64,000 nucleotides of DNA from Derxia gummosa DSM 723. GTDB taxonomy: Bacteria > Pseudomonadota > Gammaproteobacteria > Burkholderiales > Burkholderiaceae_E. Positions within the stretch are counted from its first letter, which is position 1, and the number at the start of each line of letters is the position of its first letter. Of this stretch, positions 34,120-43,734 are shown one piece after another. The DNA lies in the NCBI RefSeq assembly GCF_000482785.1, contig NZ_AXWS01000013.1:353708-417707 (forward strand), given 5' to 3'. The notes under the pieces were generated by a model that was not told the DNA's origin, ran no database searches, and was given only the letters and a program-made list of their open reading frames with translations. Position numbers and translations under genes: made by a program.

Positions 34120-35922
34120 CTATGAAGTCGGTGGCGGCAAGGTCTGCGGCTCGCTGCAGCGACGGAGATGTCCTGCGACGATGTTGTACAGCTGAGTAGG
34201 GCCAATCGGATGCCAGGCGCAGGTCCCGCTTGACGGGCGCCGTCCCCTTCGGCCTTGGAGTAATGCTGTCGTCGCCAATCTCTCCACCAAGATGGGCAGC
34301 GACTGACGAGACCACTGTTCCCCAGCGAGTTGCCGCAGATTACCCTCAAGAGCCTCGACGATCTCGTACGGGAGTTCGGTTGGCTTGCCACCAGATGGGG
34401 CCGCGACCGAAAAGCGCCCGTCGGAAGTGCTGAAGTCGCCGACTTTCAGTCGAAGCATTTGCCCGGGCTTGAAGCCACAAGCGAAGCGCAACCACAGAAT
34501 CAGCACGAGGCGATGGTCGCGGTGTCCCGGCCCTTCGGGCACGGCTGAGAGCAGACGGGACAGCGTATCCGCCGCAGGCGATCGGGAGTCCTTCTTGCCC
34601 GCAGCAGACTGCCTATTTGCATTCCCTGGCGAGGTCCGGATCGACGTCGTCGGCAACATTCCTTTGGGTCGCGAATTCCGGGACGTCGCCGCCCTTGCGG
34701 AAGAAGATGAGGAGGCCGAAAGTTCTCGCCACGGATTGCACTCGGCCTGGCCCGTAGCCATCAGGAAATCGAACAACAATCCGAGGTTGGCAATCTCCTG
34801 CGCCACCGACGACGGCCCTAGCGGACCGCCGAACGGGCGCCAGTCCATCGAATCGCGTCGCGCGGACTTTCGGCCGATCCAGTCGGCGCTGGCAAGCTTC
34901 CAGCCAAGACTGCGCCATTCGGTTTCGCCGAGTCTGCCAAGCGATGACAGCCAAACCCGGTATCTGGCTGCACATGCCGTATCGACATCCTTGAGCCGAC
35001 AGTCGGCCTCGTGACGTAGCCACAACAGCAGTCGTTCGGCGCTTCGGCGGAATGTCCGATGGCTATGCGGACTGCCTTCGAACTGCGCAAGCCAGCGGCC
35101 AACGACGGCGACATCCGGGTATGGATCGGCTTTCGTCGTGTCGTCCGGATGCCCCGACTGACTGCCGGCAGCTGCCAACCCGGTAGCACCTCTGACCATC
35201 GCTTCAAATGGCTGAAGTCTCGCCACATGATCGGATTGCTCCGGCTCCGGCTCCGGCTCCGGGGATCCGATACGGCGTTCGGTCAGCCAGGCATCGAGCC
35301 GACGAGCCCAGACTTCGCCGACACCGGGCACGGCGGGCCATCGTTGCCCTTTTCGTGCCGAAAGCGATTGCCGTACCGCGCCGAGTGTGACCAGTCCCGC
35401 AGCAGCGAGCTTTTGCGCCAGACGAGGAGCCAGCCAGCGATGCACGTCATCCGCCGCCTCAGGCGCTGCCGGCGTCGCCTGCGCCAGCAGATCGAGCGCG
35501 GCGCGCATGCGCACAAGCAGACGTTGGCGTCGGGCGCGGGAGTTGTCGGCTTGCCCATGAGCCGCATTCCATAGCTCGATCAGCTCGCACTCTGACCAGT
35601 CGCCGGAATCAGGCAGGGTTGCGGCAAATTCGTCGAGACTGGGTACGGGGGAGGCGCGTATCCGGTGCGGGTCGCGGCGAAGCAGCCCGATCAGATCGCC
35701 ATGACCGCTTGCCGCTGCGATGCGGACCAGGGCCTGGCGCACCCAGACGAGGGCTTCGCGAGCCCCCATCTCGTTGTAGTCACCATCAATGCGCAGATAG
35801 CGTTCCCAGGCCGGCCGAAGCTCGACTCCCTCGATGATCGCGCGATAGAAGGCGAGGTGGTCGCGGGTCAGTTCTCGTTCGCCGACGGCCGCGACGCGGG
35901 CTGGCGGTTGGACGGAAGTCAT
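34120..35922 (-). CDS. Tyrosine-recombinase-like protein lacking the catalytic end
   Basis: A 600-residue protein related to the phage-integrase-family proteins found beside rep/par genes in Burkholderiales. About 200 N-terminal residues precede a helix-hairpin-helix-like stretch (WPAVPGVGEVWARRLDAWL), a PEPEPE tract, and a core-binding domain (SPHSHRTFRRSAERLLLWLRHEADC). The catalytic half begins (LVLILWLRFACGFKPGQMLRLKVGDF), but the first catalytic Arg position appears lost and the frame stops before any HxxR or Tyr motif. The start is put at the ATG at 35922. It may be a DNA-binding relic or a structural protein. It converges on parB2. Confidence 0.7.
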   Translation of the reverse strand: MTSVQPPARVAAVGERELTRDHLAFYRAIIEGVELRPAWERYLRIDGDYNEMGAREALVWVRQALVRIAAASGHGDLIGLLRRDPHRIRASPVPSLDEFAATLPDSGDWSECELIELWNAAHGQADNSRARRQRLLVRMRAALDLLAQATPAAPEAADDVHRWLAPRLAQKLAAAGLVTLGAVRQSLSARKGQRWPAVPGVGEVWARRLDAWLTERRIGSPEPEPEPEQSDHVARLQPFEAMVRGATGLAAAGSQSGHPDDTTKADPYPDVAVVGRWLAQFEGSPHSHRTFRRSAERLLLWLRHEADCRLKDVDTACAARYRVWLSSLGRLGETEWRSLGWKLASADWIGRKSARRDSMDWRPFGGPLGPSSVAQEIANLGLLFDFLMATGQAECNPWRELSASSSSSARAATSRNSRPKGMLPTTSIRTSPGNANRQSAAGKKDSRSPAADTLSRLLSAVPEGPGHRDHRLVLILWLRFACGFKPGQMLRLKVGDFSTSDGRFSVAAPSGGKPTELPYEIVEALEGNLRQLAGEQWSRQSLPILVERLATTALLQGRRGRRPSSGTCAWHPIGPTQLYNIVAGHLRRCSEPQTLPPPTS

Positions 35923-36351
35923 TGATTTGACGATAGAAAAGAATCCGTGACATCGAAGGATCCGGCACCTGGCCTGATCGGGCCGGAAAATCCGTAACTG
36001 ATGATAGTGGATCACCTTTCCGCCGCATACCGGAGCCGACCGCTAATGCCGACGATCCGGTCGAGGCTGTGCCTGCGATCTTGTCGAAGAGCGGCGACAC
36101 TGGCCGGCCGAGCCGCCGGCAGTCCCTGATGCTGCCCCGGCTCGGCGACAAGCGGCCGAGTCCGCCCGCGGACAAGTGGCCCGCGGCGATTTAGGTGCCG
36201 GAAACGCCATCGCCTTGCCGGACTGTACGCACCGCAGCGCTGTCAGCCCGCAGCACCATGAGAGGAGGCAGGGAGCATCGGTCTCCTGACCCGGCCTTCG
36301 GCCAGAGCCTCTTCAGGCGCTCCGGCCGCGCGCCGCGTCGGAGACCTCGGC
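35923..36351. other. 429-bp gap without a gene
   Basis: Lies between the recombinase-like gene and the broken PEP-CTERM gene. Only short, unsupported open frames are present. It marks the right edge of the replication module, after which GC content rises again. Confidence 0.4.
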
Positions 36352-36989
36352 TCAGCCCACCTGCCTGCGCTGGCGGCGGCGCGCCGTCAGCGCGCCCAGG
36401 CCGGCGATGCCGCCGAGCAGCATCGCGTCGGGTTCCGGTACCGCAGTGACGGCCCGGGTTCCCTGGGCGACGAAGTCGAAACGCAGGCCCGAGCTGATGT
36501 CGGCATCGGTGGTGTTGCTGAGCATGACGCTGCCGGTGTCGGAATACACATCCATCGCGCCGTCGGCGTTGGGCGTGCTCTCGTGGTAGTCGAACCAGAG
36601 CACGGCCGCGTTCGCGAGGGCGTTGTCCTCGCTCATCGACACGCTCGCGGCATAGATCGCGCCGCCGCTGACGGCGGCATCGCCTAACACGCGCGCGCCG
36701 TAGCCGAATTCGAGCATCAGCCCCGTGCCGCGGCCGACGGTGAAGCCAAGATCACCGCTGCGGGCCTGGAGAAAGAACACGCTGCTGCCCGATCGCTGCC
36801 GCTGGCGTCAATGCCGTCGTCCGGATCGAGATCGACGAAGTAGTAGTTCGAGACCACGAGGTTCTGCCGCACGGTGCACGACTGGGCGTGGGCCGGCGCG
36901 CCGACAAGTGCGGCAACGCCGCCAAGGCCCAGGGCAAGAAACTTGAGTTTCGTTGGAGCGATTTCGGAAGAGGGCAGGGATGCAGACAA
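36352..36989 (-). pseudogene. PEP-CTERM sorted exoprotein, interrupted by a frameshift
   Basis: Two minus-strand frames make one protein. The first (from a TTG at 36989) supplies a signal peptide (LKFLALGLGGVAALVGAPAHAQ) and VVSNYYFVDLDPDDGIDA. The second, continuing from about 36795 and giving VFFLQARSGDLGF onward, ends with VPEPDAMLLGGIAGLGALTARRR, the PEP-CTERM motif, helix and basic tail cut by exosortase. The break lies in a GCAGCGGCAGCG stretch near 36780-36800, where slippage or a sequencing error is easy. No exosortase is in the window. Confidence 0.7.
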
Positions 36990-37273
36990 GGGCCATGCGG
37001 CACCAGGTCGGAATCTGACGGCAGGTTTCCGCGATCTTTCGCCCGTCGCATCCAGGTGTGCGCCAATGCACGCAACTCACCTGAACCGGTGTGAATCTCC
37101 AACCGCGAGCGACGGCTAGCGACGGCCCCGTGGCGCGCCACGCCGCACTGGGCCGATGCGGCACGCATGGCGCGATCGGCGCGGACCAAGGGCAAGTCCC
37201 AAGGCCGGTTTCCATACGCATGCGTCCGGGCTGGCTAGCATCGGGGTATCCCTTCCTCCCTGCTTCGATCTTC

Positions 37274-40087
37274 ATGACGTCCGGTTCCTCCCGCACCGCC
37301 GATCCTTCGGGCGGCGCTCTCGTGCGCGCCCGCCTGCGCCCGCCGCTCGCCACGCCGCGCTGGCTTGCGCGGCCGCGACTGGAACGCAGCCTGTCGGACT
37401 GGCTCGTCGCCACGGCACCGCTCACGGGTGACGTGCCCGGCGCGCGCGTGGCGGTCGTGGCCGCGCCGCCGGGCGCCGGCAAGACCACACTGCTCGCGCA
37501 ATGGCATGCGGCGCTGGGCGCGGACGGTTGGCATGCGGGCTGGCTGGCCATCGATGCCGGCAACGAGCCACCCGCGACGCTGCTCGCCTGCGTGATCGAT
37601 GCGCTCGGCGCGGCGCGCGGGCCGGCGGCGGGCGCGGCGCGGATGCGGCGGCGTGACGGCTTCGCGCCGCTGCCGGCGCTGCTCGCGACACTCGTCGACG
37701 GGCTCGCGGCGACGCGCCGGCCGATCGCGCTGTTCATCGACGATGCCGATCGCCTCTCCGACCAGGCCGCCGTCGATCTGCTCGATACGCTCGCCCGGCT
37801 CGGACCGCCCGGGCTGCTGCTGGTGCTCGCCGGCCGGGCCGAGCCGGCGCTGCGTCTCGGTGCCCAGGCGCTTGCGGGCCGGTTGCTGCGCCTGCCCGCC
37901 GACGCGCTGCGCCTCAACCTGGCCGAGGCCCGCGCATTAGCCGCGCTCAACGGCACCGGGGGCAGCGACGCGGCGGCCGCCGCCGAGTCCGCCGTCGCCG
38001 ATCCGATCGCCGCGCTCTGGCGCCGCACCGAAGGCTGGGTGACCGGCCTCGTGCTCGGCATGCTGCCGCACGCCTGCCTGCCCCAGGCCGACGTGGCCGA
38101 CAACCCCGCGCTCGCGCGCTATCTCGCCGACAGCGTGCTCGCCCGCCTCCCAGCGCCCGCCGTCGCGCTGCTGCATGACGCCGCGCCCTTCGCGCGCTTC
38201 GACGCCGCGCTCTGCGACGCCCTCGGTCCGCGCGAGGACAGCCGCGCCATCCTCGACGAACTGGAGCACCGCCACCTGTTCGTCAAGCCGCTCGGTGACG
38301 GCTGGTACCGCTTCCACGCGCTGTTCGCCGAGCATCTCTGCACACGCTTGCATCGCGCCGAGCCCGGCCGCGAGCGCGCGCTGCGGCTGCGGGCCGCGCA
38401 CTGGTTCGCGGCGCGCGGCCACTGGCGCGAGGCCGTCGCCGAAGCGCTCGCCATCGGCGACGACGCACTCGCCTTGCCCTGGGCCGAAGCCTTCTCGCGC
38501 CGCATGGTCGAGACCGGCGAGGTCGCGGTCGTGGCCGACTGGCTCGGCGGCCTGCCGCTGCGCCTGCGCCAGCATTCCCTGCCGTTGCGGCTGATCCAGG
38601 CCTGGGCGTCGGCCTTCTCGCTCGACCTGCGGCGCGCCCGTCGCGCCCTCGCCGACCTGGAGGCCGACATCGCCGCCGGCCGGCTCGCCGCCGATGCCGC
38701 CACGCGCGGCGACTGCCTCGCGGTCGGCGCCATCATCGACGGCCTGAGCGATCGCAGCGACGCCGCCATCGACGGCGCCGACGCCGTGCTCGCGACAAGC
38801 CCCGAGCCCGGCGGCTGGGCCGAGCGTACCGCCCACATCGCGCGCACCTTCGGCCTGTGCTCGGCCGCGCGCTTCGCCGAGGCGCTCGCCTGCGGCCGCG
38901 CCGACGCGGCCGAATGCCGTGCCGCCTCCGACCGACCGCCACCCGACGCCACGATCGCGGGCAGGCCCTCGCTGAGCGCCGCTGTCGCGAGCCGGCCCGC
39001 GCCGCTGTATCTCGACGTGTTCCAGCACAGCATGCGCGGCCTCTCGCACATCACCGCCGGTGAGCTCGACGCCGCGCGTCGCGTGCTCAGCCATGCGCTT
39101 GCGCTGGCCGAGGCCGGTGCCGGCCCGCTGTCGGCTGCCGCCACGCTGCCCGCCGGCTACCTCGCCGAAGTGCTGCACGAGCAGGGCGAACCGGCCGAGG
39201 CCGAGGCCCTGCTGCGCGGCCGCGAGCCGGCCGCCTTCGGCGTGACCGCGCTCGGCTCGCTGGCACGCTACTGCGCGGTATCGGCACGGATCGCCGCCGG
39301 GCAGGGGCGACTCGACGCCGCGCTGGCCGTGCTCGCGCGTGGCGAGCAGGCCGCCGCCGAGCGCGACTGGCCGCGCCTGCTCGCGCTCTGCCTTGCCGAG
39401 CGGATACGGCTGCTGTGCGATGCCGGCCGACTCGACGAGGCCCGCGCCGCCGTCACCCGCGCTTGCGACGCGCTGCCTGCCACGCCGCCACCGCGCCCGA
39501 GTTCGCGGCTCGAAACCTGGCTCGCCTGGCAGGAGGCGCGCGCCACGCTCGACCTGCACGACGGCCGCCCGACCGACGCGGCGACCGCCTTCTTCGGCGC
39601 GGCAGTGCAGGCGCGCGCCGCCGGCTTCCATTACCGCGCGGCGCGCATGCAGCTGCTTCACGCGGTGGCGCTCGATGCTGGCGGCATGCCGGCCGAGGCG
39701 ATGCGCGCGCTCGCGGCGCTGCTGCCGGACATCGAGACGCAGGGGCTGGTCGCCAGCCTGGCCGACCTTTGCCCGCGCGTCGAGCTGCTCGCGGCCGCGC
39801 GGCGCCTGATCGAGGTGCCGGCCGTCGCGGGCAGCCCGGTGCGCGCCGCGCCCGGTGGCGGCACGGCGCTGCTGTCGCCGCGCGAGCGCGCCATCCTGGC
39901 CGGTCTGGCCGATGGCCTTACCAACAAGGCGATCGCGCGCGTGGCCGGGGTCACGCCCGAGACCGTGAAGTGGCATCTGAAGAACATCTTCGTCAAGCTC
40001 GACGTCAGCAATCGACAGGAGGCGATGCGTCATGCGCTGCTGCTGGGCCTTGCCGCCGCGCCGCAACCCCCCCGAGCGGGGAGCTGA
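37274..40087 (+). CDS. MalT-like LuxR-family regulator (LAL type)
   Basis: A 937-residue large ATP-binding LuxR regulator: a STAND NTPase with Walker A APPGAGKTTLLAQW (about residues 62-75) and Walker B-like ALFIDDADRL, a long helical TPR-like region of about 550 residues, and a C-terminal HTH (LSPRERAILAGLADGLTNKAIA, then VKWHLKNIFVKLDVSNRQEA, about 866-925). MalT-type proteins activate catabolic operons when ligand and ATP are bound. The beta-oxidation genes start 86 bp downstream on the same strand, so it is their likely activator. The ATG at 37274 is preferred over the open frame from 37091. Confidence 0.9.
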   Translation: MTSGSSRTADPSGGALVRARLRPPLATPRWLARPRLERSLSDWLVATAPLTGDVPGARVAVVAAPPGAGKTTLLAQWHAALGADGWHAGWLAIDAGNEPPATLLACVIDALGAARGPAAGAARMRRRDGFAPLPALLATLVDGLAATRRPIALFIDDADRLSDQAAVDLLDTLARLGPPGLLLVLAGRAEPALRLGAQALAGRLLRLPADALRLNLAEARALAALNGTGGSDAAAAAESAVADPIAALWRRTEGWVTGLVLGMLPHACLPQADVADNPALARYLADSVLARLPAPAVALLHDAAPFARFDAALCDALGPREDSRAILDELEHRHLFVKPLGDGWYRFHALFAEHLCTRLHRAEPGRERALRLRAAHWFAARGHWREAVAEALAIGDDALALPWAEAFSRRMVETGEVAVVADWLGGLPLRLRQHSLPLRLIQAWASAFSLDLRRARRALADLEADIAAGRLAADAATRGDCLAVGAIIDGLSDRSDAAIDGADAVLATSPEPGGWAERTAHIARTFGLCSAARFAEALACGRADAAECRAASDRPPPDATIAGRPSLSAAVASRPAPLYLDVFQHSMRGLSHITAGELDAARRVLSHALALAEAGAGPLSAAATLPAGYLAEVLHEQGEPAEAEALLRGREPAAFGVTALGSLARYCAVSARIAAGQGRLDAALAVLARGEQAAAERDWPRLLALCLAERIRLLCDAGRLDEARAAVTRACDALPATPPPRPSSRLETWLAWQEARATLDLHDGRPTDAATAFFGAAVQARAAGFHYRAARMQLLHAVALDAGGMPAEAMRALAALLPDIETQGLVASLADLCPRVELLAAARRLIEVPAVAGSPVRAAPGGGTALLSPRERAILAGLADGLTNKAIARVAGVTPETVKWHLKNIFVKLDVSNRQEAMRHALLLGLAAAPQPPRAGS

Positions 40088-40173
40088 CCGGCGCGGGCGC
40101 GGCGGCAAGACTCCCCGACTCATGGTCAAGGCCGGCCCACACGGCCAGACCACCATCCGGAGGAGACCCCCGC

Positions 40174-41901
40174 ATGACCACGCCCCCCGCCGCCATCCCC
40201 CACGCGGCCGCCGAGGCCTATGCCAATCCGCTGCTGATCCGCCAGCTGCTCGTCAACCCGCTGCGCCAGTCGCCCGACCAGACCATCGTCTATCGCGGCG
40301 AACAGCGCTTCACCTACCGCCAGCTCGGCGAGCGTGTCGCGCGGCTCGGCAGCGCGCTCGGCCGGCTCGGCGTGCGGGCGAGCGACACCGTCGCCGTCGC
40401 CGACTGGGACAGCCACCGCTATCTCGAAAGCTACTTTGCCGTGCCGATGATCGGCGCCGTGCTCATGAGCGTGAACGTGCGCCTCTCGCCCGACCAGATC
40501 GCCTACACGGTCGATCATTGCGAGGCCAGCACGCTGCTGCTGCACGGTGACTTCCTGCCGCTGCTCGCGCAGATCCGCGCCCGCTTGCCTAAGCTCGAGC
40601 GTGTCGTGCTGCTGAGCGACACGCCGGTCACGACGCGTCCCGACGGCATCGACACCGACTACGAGGCCCTGCTCGCCACCGGCGACCCGGCCCATGTGTT
40701 CGGCGACTTCGACGAGAACACCCGCGCCACCACCTTCTACACGACGGGCACCACCGGCATGCCCAAGGGCGTGTTCTTCAGCCACCGCCAGCTCGTGCTG
40801 CACACGCTTGCAGTGATGGGCGCGCTCGCGAGCAATCCGGGCGGCCAGAACTTCAATCGCGGCGATGTGTACATGCCGATCACGCCGATGTTCCACGTCC
40901 ACGCCTGGGGCATGCCTTACGTGGCGACGCTGCTCGGCGTGAAGCAGGTCTATCCCGGCCGATACCAGCCCGACCTGCTGCTGCGCCTGCGCAGCGAGGA
41001 AGGCGTGACCTTCTCGCATTGCGTGCCGACCATCCTCCAGATGCTGCTCGACGCGCCCGGCTCGGCCGGCCACGACCTGCGCGGCTGGAAGATGGTGATC
41101 GGCGGTGCGGCGATGACGCCCGCGCTCGCGCGCGCCGCGCTCGGTCGCGGCATCGACGTGTTCACCGGCTACGGCATGAGCGAGACCTGCCCGATCGTCG
41201 CGCTGTCGCAGCTGCGCCCCGGCGACGCGGGCGCCGACGCTCACGCCGCACGCACGTCGGCTTATGCCGCCGGCAAGTCGGCCGCCGAAGCCGCGATCGG
41301 CGCCGGCGACATCACCGACGCCGAAGTCGCCCGCCGCGCCCGCACCGGCCATGCCGTGCCGCTCGCCGACCTGCGCATCGTCGATCCCGACATGAACGAC
41401 GCCGCCCACGACGACCGCGCCCAGGGCGAGGTGGTGGTGCGCACGCCCTGGCTCACACAGGGCTATCTGCATGCGCCCGACGCGGCGCGCGCGCTGTGGA
41501 ACGGCGGTTGGCTGCACACGCAGGACATCGGCCGCATCGACGCCAGCGGCTCGCTCCAGATCACCGACCGCATCAAGGACGTCATCAAGTCGGGCGGCGA
41601 ATGGATCTCCTCGCTCGACCTCGAGGCGCTGATCGCGCGTCTGCCGGCGGTGGTCGAGGTCGCCGTCATCGCCGTGCCCGACCCCAAGTGGAGCGAACGG
41701 CCCCTGCCGCTCGTCGTGCTGCGCGCGGGCGCCGTCTGCACCGCCGACGAGGTCATCGCCCATCTGCGCGTCTGCGCCGAGCGCGGCGAGATCTCGCGCT
41801 TCGCCGTGCCGACCGAAGTGCGCTTCGTCGAGGCGCTGGAGCGCACGAGCGTCGGCAAGCTCAACAAGAAAAGGCAGCGCGAAGTCGCGCTCGGCCGCTG
41901 A
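40174..41901 (+). CDS. AMP-binding acyl-CoA synthetase (medium/long-chain type)
   Basis: A 575-residue acyl-CoA ligase that activates a carboxylic acid to its CoA thioester through an acyl-AMP. Motifs: the P-loop TTFYTTGTTGMPKGV, the substrate-pocket region PMFHVHAWGMPYVATLLG, TGYGMSETCPI, the hinge ITDRIKDVIKSGGEWISS and the catalytic Lys in TSVGKLNKKRQRE. It resembles AlkK/FadD13-like enzymes. An insert of about 35 Ala-rich residues follows SQLRPGDAG. The ATG at 40174 has a GGAGGAGA ribosome site. First gene of the four-gene operon. Confidence 0.92.
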   Translation: MTTPPAAIPHAAAEAYANPLLIRQLLVNPLRQSPDQTIVYRGEQRFTYRQLGERVARLGSALGRLGVRASDTVAVADWDSHRYLESYFAVPMIGAVLMSVNVRLSPDQIAYTVDHCEASTLLLHGDFLPLLAQIRARLPKLERVVLLSDTPVTTRPDGIDTDYEALLATGDPAHVFGDFDENTRATTFYTTGTTGMPKGVFFSHRQLVLHTLAVMGALASNPGGQNFNRGDVYMPITPMFHVHAWGMPYVATLLGVKQVYPGRYQPDLLLRLRSEEGVTFSHCVPTILQMLLDAPGSAGHDLRGWKMVIGGAAMTPALARAALGRGIDVFTGYGMSETCPIVALSQLRPGDAGADAHAARTSAYAAGKSAAEAAIGAGDITDAEVARRARTGHAVPLADLRIVDPDMNDAAHDDRAQGEVVVRTPWLTQGYLHAPDAARALWNGGWLHTQDIGRIDASGSLQITDRIKDVIKSGGEWISSLDLEALIARLPAVVEVAVIAVPDPKWSERPLPLVVLRAGAVCTADEVIAHLRVCAERGEISRFAVPTEVRFVEALERTSVGKLNKKRQREVALGR

Positions 41902-41922
41902 GCCAACGCCGGGGGAAATGAC

Positions 41923-43722
41923 ATGAGGACGACCAACGTCCGGGGCGCCGCACGCCCCGCGAAAATGACCATGACAGCGCTTGCAAGCCTGCTGTCGCTC
42001 ACGGCCGGCGCGGCCGACTTCGACATCGACGGCCAGCCCGTAAGGTTCACCGGCGCGGTCATGGCCGGCAGCGCCTGGCGCACGACCGGACGCGATCCGT
42101 CGCTGCTCCAGAACACCAACGGCAGGCTCGCGGGCGTCGATCACTCGGCCAGCCACGGCCGCAACCAGGACGACGGCAATCTCAACTTCGACCGTGGCGA
42201 CCGCATCTCGACGGTCGCCAAGGGCTTTGCCGCGCTCGACATGCAAGGCGGCGACTTCGCGCTGCGCCTGAGCGCCAAGGCCTGGACCGACCGCGCCCTG
42301 GCCGACGACGAGCACCGCTGGGGCAACTGGCCGAGCGGCTATGCGGGCGCCGGCACGCATTCGGCGCGCCTCGACGACGGCGGCTTCGACCGCCGCGCGC
42401 GCTTCAGCGGCATCACGCTTCAGGAAGCCAACCTAAGCTCGAAAACCACAATCGACAGCCAGGCGGCGCTGGCGCGCCTGGGCTGGCAGACGCTGGACTG
42501 GGGCCGGGGCTTCTCGCTGCCGGGCGGGTTGTCGGCGATCAACGCGGTCGATCTGCCGGCGTCGCGCCGGCCCGGCGCGACGCCCGAGGAAGTCGCTATC
42601 CCGATGCCGCTGCTGCTCGCGCGCATCGATCCGCTGCCGCAACTCACGGTCGAGGGCTTCTGGCAGCTCGGCTTCCAGAAGACGGTCGTCGATGGCTGCG
42701 GAACCTTCTTTGCGGGCACCGACTATGTGGCCGACGGCTGCAACGGCGTGATGGTGGGCGACGGCTTCAGCGATCCGGATTCGGTCGCGCAGGGCCGCTA
42801 TCTCGCGCGGCGCGGCACGCCGACGGTGGCGCGCGACGGCCAGTTCGGCGCCTCGCTGCGCTGGCGCGTCGCGGGTGGCGAACTCGGCGCCTATGCGGCG
42901 CAGGCGCATTCGCGCACGCCGCTCGTGAGCCCGGTCAAGACCGGCCGCATGACGGGCGCGCCCTTCGTGCCCGGCAACGCCGACGGCCTCAACGCCGGCT
43001 ACCTCACCGAGTACCCGGAAGACATCCGCCTGTTCGGCCTGAGCTTCGCGCGGCGTACCGACGATTACACGGTGCAGCTCGAAGCCGGCTGGCGGCCTAA
43101 CCAGCCGATGCAGCTCAACTCGGTGGACCTGCTCAACGCCGTCGCCTCGGCCACCGCGCCGACGCTGCTGCGCGCCGACATGGATGCGCTCGCGCCCGGC
43201 GCCGTGCTGCACGGCTACGACCGCCATCAGGTGAGCCATGCGCAGGTGGCGGGTTCGCTGCCCCTGCGTGGCCTGTTGCCCGGCGAGCCGCTCTCGCTGC
43301 GCGGCGAGGTCGGCGGGCGCTTCGTGCATGACCTGCCGGATTCGGCCAAGCGCCGCTACGGCCGCTCCGACCTGTTCGGCATCGGCACCGTCAACGGCGT
43401 GTGCAACGACGTGCCCACCTCCTGCGCCAACGCCGGCTACGTCACGCCCGGCGCCTGGGGCTATCGCCTGCGCGCCGACTGGCGCGCCACGGCCGCCGAC
43501 GGCCTCGTGCTCGCGCCCGCGCTCGGCTGGGCGCATGACGTGCGCGGCTGGTCCTGGGACGGCACGTTCAGCCAGGGCCGCCGCGCCGTCGTCACCAGCC
43601 TGCGCGCTGAATTCGGCCGGCGCTGGATCGCCGACCTCAGCCTCAACCACCCGATCGGTGGCACCTACAACCAGCTGCGCGACCGCGGCTGGGCTGCGCT
43701 CGCCCTCGGCGCGCGCTTCTGA
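41923..43722 (+). CDS. DUF1302-family outer-membrane protein
   Basis: A 599-residue protein with a signal peptide (ALASLLSLTAGAADF) and alternating beta-strands to a C-terminal phenylalanine (ALALGARF), typical of outer-membrane barrels. DUF1302 proteins occur with lipid, sterol and alkane degradation genes and are proposed to import hydrophobic substrates, often with a DUF1329 partner that is absent here. Position between the ligase and the beta-oxidation enzymes fits an uptake role. The dispersed palindrome at 41972 overlaps the signal-peptide codons. Confidence 0.85.
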   Translation: MRTTNVRGAARPAKMTMTALASLLSLTAGAADFDIDGQPVRFTGAVMAGSAWRTTGRDPSLLQNTNGRLAGVDHSASHGRNQDDGNLNFDRGDRISTVAKGFAALDMQGGDFALRLSAKAWTDRALADDEHRWGNWPSGYAGAGTHSARLDDGGFDRRARFSGITLQEANLSSKTTIDSQAALARLGWQTLDWGRGFSLPGGLSAINAVDLPASRRPGATPEEVAIPMPLLLARIDPLPQLTVEGFWQLGFQKTVVDGCGTFFAGTDYVADGCNGVMVGDGFSDPDSVAQGRYLARRGTPTVARDGQFGASLRWRVAGGELGAYAAQAHSRTPLVSPVKTGRMTGAPFVPGNADGLNAGYLTEYPEDIRLFGLSFARRTDDYTVQLEAGWRPNQPMQLNSVDLLNAVASATAPTLLRADMDALAPGAVLHGYDRHQVSHAQVAGSLPLRGLLPGEPLSLRGEVGGRFVHDLPDSAKRRYGRSDLFGIGTVNGVCNDVPTSCANAGYVTPGAWGYRLRADWRATAADGLVLAPALGWAHDVRGWSWDGTFSQGRRAVVTSLRAEFGRRWIADLSLNHPIGGTYNQLRDRGWAALALGARF

Positions 43723-43734
43723 CGGAGAACCCGC

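Noticed and set aside
34229-35014. Plus-strand frames opposite the recombinase-like gene
   Set aside because: Short, with no recognisable domain; the minus-strand frame is longer and matches a known fold.
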